DNA of 64,000 nucleotides from Lepidurus packardi (lineage: Eukaryota > Arthropoda > Branchiopoda > Notostraca > Triopsidae). The notes under the pieces are model-generated. The model did not search any database. It was not told where the DNA came from and saw only the letters and a list, made by a program, of their open reading frames with translations. The DNA lies in the NCBI GenBank assembly GCA_023053545.1, contig JAKZAN010000004.1, positions 11,532,001 to 11,596,000 on the forward strand. The letters run 5' to 3'. Within the stretch, counting starts at the first letter, position 1. The number at the start of each line of letters is the position of its first letter. Positions 56,450 through 64,000 of the stretch are shown here, in pieces. Both the position numbers and the translations under genes were made by a program.

Positions 56450-56885
56450 GCTTGCATCGTTGCACCCTTTGGGAGGGGAAGCCGGACTATCGCTACGAGT
56501 CGCCGCATTTCGTCCGGTTACCGTCCCTAATATTCATTCCTGTTTTTGCACCTTTTGGGAAGGTAGGCCGGACTAACGCTACGAGTCGCGGCTTAGGCGC
56601 GGTATTTCGTTCGGTAGCCGTCCCTAATATCCATTCCTGCGTCGTTGCACCTTTTTGGGAAGGTAGGCCGGACTAACGCTACGAGTCGCGGCTTAGGCGC
56701 GGTATTTCGTTCGGTAGCCGTCCCTAATATTCTTTCCTGCGTCGTTGCACTTTTTCGGAAGGTAAGCCGGACTAACGCTACGAGTCGCGGTATTTCGTTC
56801 GGTAGCCGTCCCTAATATTCATTCTTGCGTCATTGCACCAATTGACAAGGTAGGTCGGACTAGCGCTACAAGTCGCGTCGTTAGA
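56450..56885 (+). repeat. Hairpin-repeat cluster, five cores, least diverged
   Basis: Cores begin near 56478, 56564, 56666, 56765 and 56853. Two are identical to GCCGGACTAACGCTACGAGT followed by CGCGGC. The 102-bp unit containing GGCGCGGTATTTCGTTCGG is repeated almost exactly, pointing to recent tandem gain. Confidence 0.92.
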
Positions 56886-59000
56886 ACTATGATAAGAATT
56901 ACCTACTTTAGTTAATTTATAACAATAATTACATTTCCTAAGAATGACCCTTAAAATACTTAAATACTGCCTAAATTATGTTTTTCCTATACAAGTTGAG
57001 GAATAGCATGGAAATGAATTCCAGTACCCTTTTGACAGGCGTTTCAGGAGCATATCTGCAGCTTTTACATATGGATGTCATGGCGAGTGATGAATCCGTG
57101 CTCATCTTCCGGAGCCAATTGAATGTATTGGGGGCTGAAATGTCTTGGAAGATTCTTCGAGTACAGCACTGTACTGGATCCTTCAGCTGGGGCAAGTCTG
57201 AGCAGTCTACAAAGTATACAACCCCCTTCCCCCCCCCCCAAGTGCCTTTTTCTGCCATTTCATGCTTCTTGATACGCTTTTTAAAGGTTCTTTCTCATCT
57301 TACGGCCAAAATGGGAAAAGGGTCCAGAAAACTTTGTTTTCTCTATGTTTTATGCAAATTAAGACTCTCCCTCTTTCGTATTCCGAGAGTAGAGAAAGGG
57401 CTCAAAACTCGTGTGTCTTTTAAAGTTTGGGCCTTTTTTATTGGTTATTTTTTGGTCTTGCCCACTTTTGAGAAAGCTACGCAACTTTGCCAGACATAGA
57501 AGCAAGCGGTCCCTTTAAGCCAAACTTGAAGCAAAAGGTCAAAATGAGCAAGACTCTTACTTTTCAAACGATTTTTTAAGGGTTAGGGAGAACCAAAAAG
57601 GGTGAAACGAGTGACGTTATGTTATTTATCTTGCCAGACTAGTTTAAAGAAATTTTCATTTTTTTTCTCCTTTTTCTCCACAATCTGTTTCTTCCAAGAC
57701 GTCTTAGGAGTTCTAAGATGTCTCTCGGTTCAGTTCGCGGTGTAGCAAGCCAAATCTTTTTTTTCCGAGTTGAAATGCAGCACGTGCGGTAGAAGATTTC
57801 TTGTGCGGTAAAGGGCACAAATAGATCTGTAAAAATTGATGGGAAATTTCCTTTTTCCTTTTCAGTTTGCTGCTCTTGCGGGGGCCGAACATCTTTGAAC
57901 CCACGAACCCGCGTGGAATGCATCGATAGTCAAGGAAAAGAACCGAAAAAGAGAATAGGGGAACCCATTATCTGATCTAGTTTAGGCCTGCCAAAAGCCA
58001 AAGCAAACTGTCAGCTATAATTAGTATCAAATTTCCCTTTCGCTTGTCCTCGCTAGATTACTGGAGGCGAGGTTTCGAGTACACAGTATGGGCTGTACCG
58101 TACTGTTTTCAGTGCAGTGTGCCCCTTGTAAAATTCCTCTTATACCAAACTGCTGCTCGCTTCCCAGGTGTGGGACAATAAGAAGCAGATGTCCTTTTGC
58201 GAGTCTTTAGTAAATAGATCCAATAATTCGTATTTTTTTTTTTAAACTTACATTGAAGGCTTAAAGCCCTGCTGATCTCGGGAGGAAGCTGGATTTGAAG
58301 ACACTTTGGGAGCGGTTTTTGTTCCTTTTTCATGGTTGCGTTGGTTACTACGCGTGGTAAGGCCAACAATGAAAAGTCGACTTGGGTGGCTTTTACAGTT
58401 GAGAGTGACTCACTGAATGCTCTAGACTCGATTCATTGTTGCCAAATAACAAGGCCAAATTGTGGTACATTTTCCAAGTGGCGAGAAAAGACACGTGTTC
58501 TTTTTCATTGTTGCTCTGATCGCAGGCCATAACAGAAAGCGACGGGGTTACTCAGCGTTGAAAGGCCAACAATGAAAACTCGACCTTTGTTGGCATTTAA
58601 AGCGCCTGTTGCAGCCCCGTGAGAGTGACTCAGTACAGTACATTCACTGCTAAAGAAAAACGCCCAATTGTCTTACATTTCATAGTTGCTAGAAGACAGG
58701 TATGGGGTTGGGCAAGACATTGCTGCCTGTACTGCAACAATGACGTTGCCCGGTTTCTAGCTTCTACCGCCGTAGTGCAGTGTTTCAGCAGCAGTCAAAC
58801 TTTCCAGTTGTCATTTGGAAGTCGCGGCTCCCGTATCGCGTTGCGCTCTATCCCACGAGAGCATGGGGGAGGGCGGAACACTCTTGCGTCAAAACTAGAG
58901 GTGATTTCTGCATAATCTCTTGACAGTAATGTAGCTAATATGGTGTTAAAGAAGAAGGCAGTTTAGTTTTTCTTAATTTTTCAAATGCAAATTAGTTTTC
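56886..59000. other. Gene-free spacer with short dispersed repeats
   Basis: The longest open frame (173 residues, plus, 56978-57499) shows no known motif. GGCCAACAATGAAAA and its complement occur four times at 58360-58580, and a fragment of the 60-kb repeat lies at 58850-58955. Confidence 0.4.
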
Positions 59001-59029
59001 TTGCAAGTCAAATCACAGACAGGGAATCC

Positions 59030-59250
59030 AATAATATCCTAATATTAAAATCAAATAATATTATAATATTAAAATCAAATAATATTATAATATTAAAATC
59101 AAATAATACTATAATATTAAAATCAAATAGTATTATAATATTAAAATCAAATAATATTATAATATTAAAATCAAATAATATTATAATGTTAAAATCAAAT
59201 AATATTATAATATTAAAATCAAATAATATCAAAATATTAAAAGCAATCAA
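59030..59250 (+). repeat. 24-bp AT-rich minisatellite, about nine copies
   Basis: The unit AATATTATAATATTAAAATC followed by AAAT repeats head to tail with a few substitutions. Because 24 is a multiple of three it stays open on both strands and gives spurious repetitive peptides (LKSNNIII). Confidence 0.95.
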
Positions 59251-60274
59251 ATAAATGAATGAATCAAATAGTATCATAATACTGTACTACTAATAAATCT
59301 TTAGTAAACTAATGTTTGAAACCTAGTTTTGTGAACTAATTAAACGTAACGAAACCAAGTTACATGAAACTAATTAAAAAAATTTCGGTATCACAATTTC
59401 TAAGAAATCATTTGACATTTTAGATACAGAATTATAGTTCCTTGGGTGCCTGTCTGTCTCTTGCATCCGTTCAAGGGGTTTTTCCCTTCATTTTTGGTCT
59501 TGTGACTGTTGCTAGTTTAAGCTTTCACCCCAAATTTGCGTTAGTTATTAGAGAGGGTGGCTTTCTTGGCATTGAACCCCACATGTGTTTCTTGGAATGT
59601 TTCTTTCTTCCTTTTTTTTTTTTTTTTTTCCTTTTCACAAGCAAAGGAAAACGGGGAGTGTTAAGATTTTCGTTTGGTAGGCAAAAGAGGTTTCAACATG
59701 TGCTTTCTAAGCTGTCCTCGTTAAAAAATATTGTTAAAACTCGGCAAGGCAGAATTTTTTAGACGGAGCTGGGCGTAACCCAAGCATTAGAAGGTTTATG
59801 GGGATGCTATATGTATAGTATACGTACCCGTGTACCCTGAAAAGATGTGATGAGGCTGGGCGAAAAGAGAGAGGAGAAGAGAGGTTTCTTGACAGATGGA
59901 AACCGTGCTCATTAAGCAGCAGCTAAAGTAAGCAGGGGATTCCAAGTTGGGAACCAGAATGAGCGAGAAGAAGAGAAGAGAGAAGAACCTTTTTCGGCGC
60001 TTTTTGAGGGTTGTTCTTGGTACTACTTGGGTAGTAGGTACCCAGAAGGTGCCTTGCAGTCTGCCGTGTTGGAATGCCCCCTTGTCCAAGGAGCAGTATA
60101 TGCCCGAAGAGTATGGAATGACAAAAAGAAGTTGGGTTATAGGTATGGATATTCAGCGCTACTTTCGGTCTACCGTAGTCAGCACTGTTAAGATGATACG
60201 TCAAGAATCCATCAAGAAACTGAGGGGACTTTGGATATAGGCTTCAAAAGGAGATCAATCCTTACCCGATGGCA

Positions 60275-61000
60275 TGCCTTGAATTGATGAATTGTACTAT
60301 ATCTCGTCCAAGAAGCTCTTCCTATGCCAAAATCTGAAACGTGAAAGGCCCACGATAGCATAGGGAAGAGCGGAACGCTTTTGCGCAAAATTTTGAGGAG
60401 ATTTCTATAAAATCTCCTGACAGTAAAGTTGCTAAGATGATGCTAAAGAGCAAGGAGGAGGAAAATATGGTATTTTTGCTTGCACAAATTTGAGAAATGG
60501 AAATGAATTTCCAAACAATTGAAAAATAGCCAAAGCGCGCATTTGGGAACTGTGGAAGAAAAGTTCTTCCCTTAAGATACCGATTTAGTGGATTTTTCTT
60601 AAGGAAAATTGCGTGCAAACAGGGTACAAAGCGACATTCCTTAGAATTCATGAATTGTATTATATCTCGTATAAAAGTAGCTAACGCCCTACGAACGTTT
60701 TCCTTGTGAGCTCAGTTTGGGATGCCACGATAGCATAGGGAAGGCCGGAACGCTTTTGCGCAAAATTTTGAGGAGATTTCTACGAAATCTCTTGACAGTA
60801 AAGTAGCTAATATGATAGTAAATTGCAAGGATGATGAAAGTTTTGGATTTCTGCCTTCATAAATTTGGGAAAGGGAAATTAGATTCCCAGCAAGCGAAAA
60901 GAGCCGATTTGGGAACTGTAGAAGATTTGTTCTTCCCGTAGGTATGGTTTTATTTTTAAGGAAAATTGCAGAAAACTGGGTACAGTATAAGTACCGCACT
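60275..61000. repeat. Tandem duplication of about 370 bp, with two dispersed fragments
   Basis: Copies about 60275-60640 and 60643-61000 share CCACGATAGCATAGGGAAG, CGGAACGCTTTTGCGCAAAA, TTTGAGGAGATTTCTA and CTTGACAGTAAAGT, offset 368-375 bp, with roughly 80% identity. Each has an internal hairpin GGAGATTT / AAATCTCC. Fragments of the same unit occur at 58850-58955 and 42357-42410, so the family is dispersed. Confidence 0.85.
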
Positions 61001-63185
61001 AGGATAGGTACTGGTACTGTACTGTTGTGTGTTGACTGTAACCAGAATATTACTAACAACAAAATGGCTTGGAAAAGGCCAGACTGCATGGCTCTTGGTG
61101 TATGTCAAAGGAGGATAATAAAGTGGAGGAAACTATAGACTCTTTCGTAGTGGATATGGATGAGAAAAGAAGGATGTGGGAGATATAAGAAGAAGCTATT
61201 GTTGTATGTCGACGACCACATGCTGACAAAAGAAATGCTTTGGATTTCACCGCCATGGCCAAGGCTTTCATCTTCTAAGGTTTCGGTTTCGTTTTTTTTT
61301 AAGTACATATAATAGACAAAAAGGCGGTAACAATGAACTCGTTCTTATACAGCACCAATTCTCGTCGTCTTCTTTTTTTCGAGTGTTTAGTTTGTGTCTC
61401 CCTTCGTCGGTGCCACGCTGTCTAGCATATGTGTGCTCATTAAAGAGGAAATGAACAGGAAGAGAGAACCTCATTTTCTCTCTCTCTGGCTGGTGCGGTT
61501 TGGCCCCTCCACCGTTTGTGTAGCGTTGACAGACAGAAGCATTGAGATTCGCAACGGGGATTTTTACCAGACTGAAATTGAATCCCAAGGAAAGTCACAC
61601 TTTTTTGTTGTATTTCTGAAGGGGCAAGACAGAGATATAAATGTCGTTCAAAGTGACAGTTTTACTTAGCCCACATCCTGAAGGCTTAATTGCGGCTTGT
61701 TTAGAGAGCGTTTGGGATAAAACCGCAGAAACTTCAAGGATAACTTGAACCAAAACATGAGCTGACTAGCAAGGAGGGAAGTACAAAGGTTTGCTGCAGT
61801 ATTCACCGAAAAATCACGTGGAGAGATTTTGGTGGATTATTGTAGTAGACACATTTCTAAGCACGATACTCTTTGGTCCAAACTTACTAGAAGCAGCCGT
61901 TCGCGAACTATAGGCATTTAAACTTGGCGTGACGTCACGGACGGGACATAGCGTGCGCCTTACGGCGCGCTGGAACTTCTTTCTTCCATAGCTCCCTTAA
62001 TAGGTCATGCATAAATGGAAGAAAAATATGGTTAGAAACTAGATTTTCTGCCGTATTTAATGCAGCAATGTTTTCAAGTGGCTGCAGCTTTTGAAGAAGG
62101 AAAACTTTCGTTATTTACGTGAAGCAGGAGGTTGAAAAAGTTGAAAAGGCACGCTTGACACGTGATTTACTATTGTAGCTGGGAAGTGGATGCTTTTAAT
62201 GTCGTGTAAGGCAAACAAGATCAAGCCAGTCTGTTACTGGTTAACATAAAGACGTTGAGAAGTATCGAGTGTGTTGGAAGATGGTTATGATTTGTGCCAA
62301 CTTTACTTGTGGGGGCATCTGGTAAGTCCTTGTCAGTGGGACCCCATTACTGCGTTAAATTTAAAGCTCTTAAGTCGCTTTTCCGTTCTTTTCCGTTCTT
62401 AAATCCGACAATGCGATTCTGGCAAATCTCCTTTGTCACTTTGCGAGCAATACCAAAACTTCCTGTTGTCATTTGTGAAGACAAAAAAGGAAACAGAGAT
62501 GGATTTATATTCTCTCCTTCTCCTCTTTATTTTCTTTTGCCCTTCTAGATGGATTTCATCTTTTTTTTAGTAAAGTTCCGTTCGTCTCCGATTTTGGATA
62601 AACGCCATCGCTTTCAGAAGGATAGACGGGGATAGGTTGTGTGGTTTACGATAGGGTCATTCCATTCCCTGAAAAAGGGCTCAATCAAGGCCCTCGTGGA
62701 CATATAAGGGACCTTTTATTATGTTCAGTCGCTTTCGTATGGGAAACCTCGAAAATCGAGGACTTTGATGAAAATCTTACCACTATACACAGGCAAGGCT
62801 GCTCCCATCAGTCCACAACATCCTTTACATGTGTGTTACCCCATGTTTTCACAAAGCAATTCAGTTGCTGGACAGGGAACAAGGGACGTTCTCACAAGTA
62901 TTGAGATTCGAACATTTAGGGGAGATTGTACCACTACTACCCTATACCATACCATACCCATACGATTCACTTCCATTCCAATCTTTTAATGCCGTGACAT
63001 CACGTAGACATCCCGCGTCTTTTGTATGTGGAGTGCTTGTCGTCTTTTAGGATCTTTTGGTTAGCATAGGGTGGCTTAGGGGGGACTTGAATGTCGATGT
63101 TCGTATTGAATCATAATAGCTCTTTTGAATTGCACAGAGCCAGGCTTCCTGATTTCGTGTTAGGTTAGGTAAGGCCCCCCTCTTC
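61001..63185. other. Gene-free spacer
   Basis: No exon was recognised. A relative of the interior of the TTAA element (GACGTCACGGACGGGACATA context) lies at 61885-62030. Confidence 0.4.
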
Positions 63186-63625
63186 TTCTACCTGACAATC
63201 CGGCTACCGACCTTCCCCCATAAGGCCATCCCGGACTCGTAGCGTTACTCCGGGCTGCAGGGCCATCCGCCGTAACGCAACAACGAAACTAGAACCTTCT
63301 TCAGGCTACCGACCTTCCCCCATAAGGCCATGCCGGACTCGTAGCGTTACTGCGGCCGGCAGTGCCATCCGCCGTAACGCAACAACGAATAAAAAGCGAA
63401 GGTAGAAGGTAGAACCTTCTTCAGGCTGCCGGCCTTCCCGGACTCGTAGCGTTACTGCAGCCGGAGGGCCATCCGCCGTAACGCAACAACGAATAAAAAG
63501 CGAAGGTAGAAGGTAGAACCTTCTTGAGGCTGCCGGCCTTCCCCCGTAAGGCCTTCCCGGACTTGTAGCCTTACTCCGGGCGGCAGGGCCATCCGTTCGC
63601 AAGGCAGCAACGAATAAAAGGTGAA
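63186..63625 (-). repeat. Hairpin-repeat array of four 105-118-bp units
   Basis: Cores CCGGACTCGTAGCGTTACT lie near 63224, 63329, 63447 and 63556. The units also share CGCCGTAACGCAACAACGAA, GCGAAGGTAGAAGGTAGAAC and CTACCGACCTTCCCCC. The core is inverted relative to the 52-56-kb clusters and sits in a different linker, so this is a distinct subfamily. Confidence 0.88.
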
Positions 63626-64000
63626 GGTAGAAGAAGAGGGGGGTCTTGGTTGACAAAAGTGTACAAAGTTAACAAAAGCGGAAAAGCTACTGGAAATTGT
63701 GGGGAGTTTGAGGGTTAGTGGGGTGAATTGAATATACTTTGAGTTGGAATAAGTGGGGATAATTAGGCGTGTAGGAATTTTTAAAGTTTACCTCCCTAAC
63801 TGTAAAGCAAGCTGTAGAGGAAAGAGGGGGGTATTCGTCACGCTCTTTGCGAGTCATCAAGAAGCGGGTTTTGGGGGCTCTTTGTATCCCGTTATGGGAA
63901 CGTGTGGGGTAATTCATATGTGGTTTAAAACTCCCAAACAGGGGAGAAAAAAAACTGAAAATATTTTCAAAAAAAATTGAAAAAAAAAATGCTAAGAAAA
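63626..64000. other. Window end, no feature recognised
   Basis: Nothing beyond A-runs was seen in the last 375 bp. Confidence 0.4.

Noticed and set aside
56978..57499. 173-residue plus-strand open frame
   Set aside because: Longest frame in the gene-poor half, but with no motif, biased composition toward the end and no plausible flanking exons.
59008..59277. Repetitive 89-residue open frames on both strands
   Set aside because: They are produced by the 24-bp AT-rich minisatellite, whose length is a multiple of three; no start context or flanking exon.
40141..63625. CRISPR-like reading of the regularly spaced hairpin repeats
   Set aside because: The linkers between cores are themselves repeated rather than unique, the context is eukaryotic, and no Cas genes are present.
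34185..64000. tRNA, 5S rRNA or U6 genes, prompted by GGTTCGAAT-like strings near 45868, 46190 and 49626
   Set aside because: No cloverleaf could be built around any of these strings, and no A box lies at the right distance.

Overview
This is eukaryotic, almost certainly arthropod, nuclear DNA. Nine multi-exon genes can be rebuilt with clean GT-AG junctions and introns mostly of 60-250 bp. They encode conserved metazoan proteins plus two SmydA-type SET/MYND proteins (an arthropod-typical expansion), and there is also an intronless Toll-like receptor. The small introns and dense packing resemble a branchiopod crustacean such as Daphnia. That assignment is inference; no organism-specific marker was read.

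Gene-dense part, 0.7-34.2 kb. In order: NEDD1-like gamma-tubulin ring complex adaptor (+); SLC25A16-like mitochondrial carrier (+); PP2A catalytic subunit (-), divergent from RACK1 (+); RACK1 with two candidate intronic box C/D snoRNAs; FBXL15-like F-box/LRR protein (+); a 977-residue type II membrane M1 aminopeptidase (+). The second intron of the aminopeptidase gene (5.3 kb) holds an approximately 1.75-kb satellite array and a complete, oppositely oriented four-exon gene for a secreted Pro/Gln/Met-rich protein. Next come two head-to-head SET/MYND genes (- and +), then a Toll-like receptor (+) with one LRR-CT cysteine cluster, one transmembrane helix and a TIR domain.

Gene-poor part, 34.2-64 kb. 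I recognise no protein gene in about 30 kb. The region is rich in repeats: a dispersed family built on a roughly 26-bp hairpin (GCCGGACT...AGTCGCGGC, about 28 copies in nine clusters, both orientations); a 283-bp tandem repeat carrying the same hairpin; a six-copy 229-bp satellite ending in a perfect 30-bp-arm palindrome; a 559-bp TTAA-flanked element with inverted ends; a 167-bp and a 370-bp tandem duplication; and a 24-bp AT-rich minisatellite.

The genes are housekeeping or immune genes with separate promoters. No operon or shared pathway links them. The only structural relationships are the PP2A/RACK1 divergent pair, the SMYD paralogue pair and the gene nested in the aminopeptidase intron.
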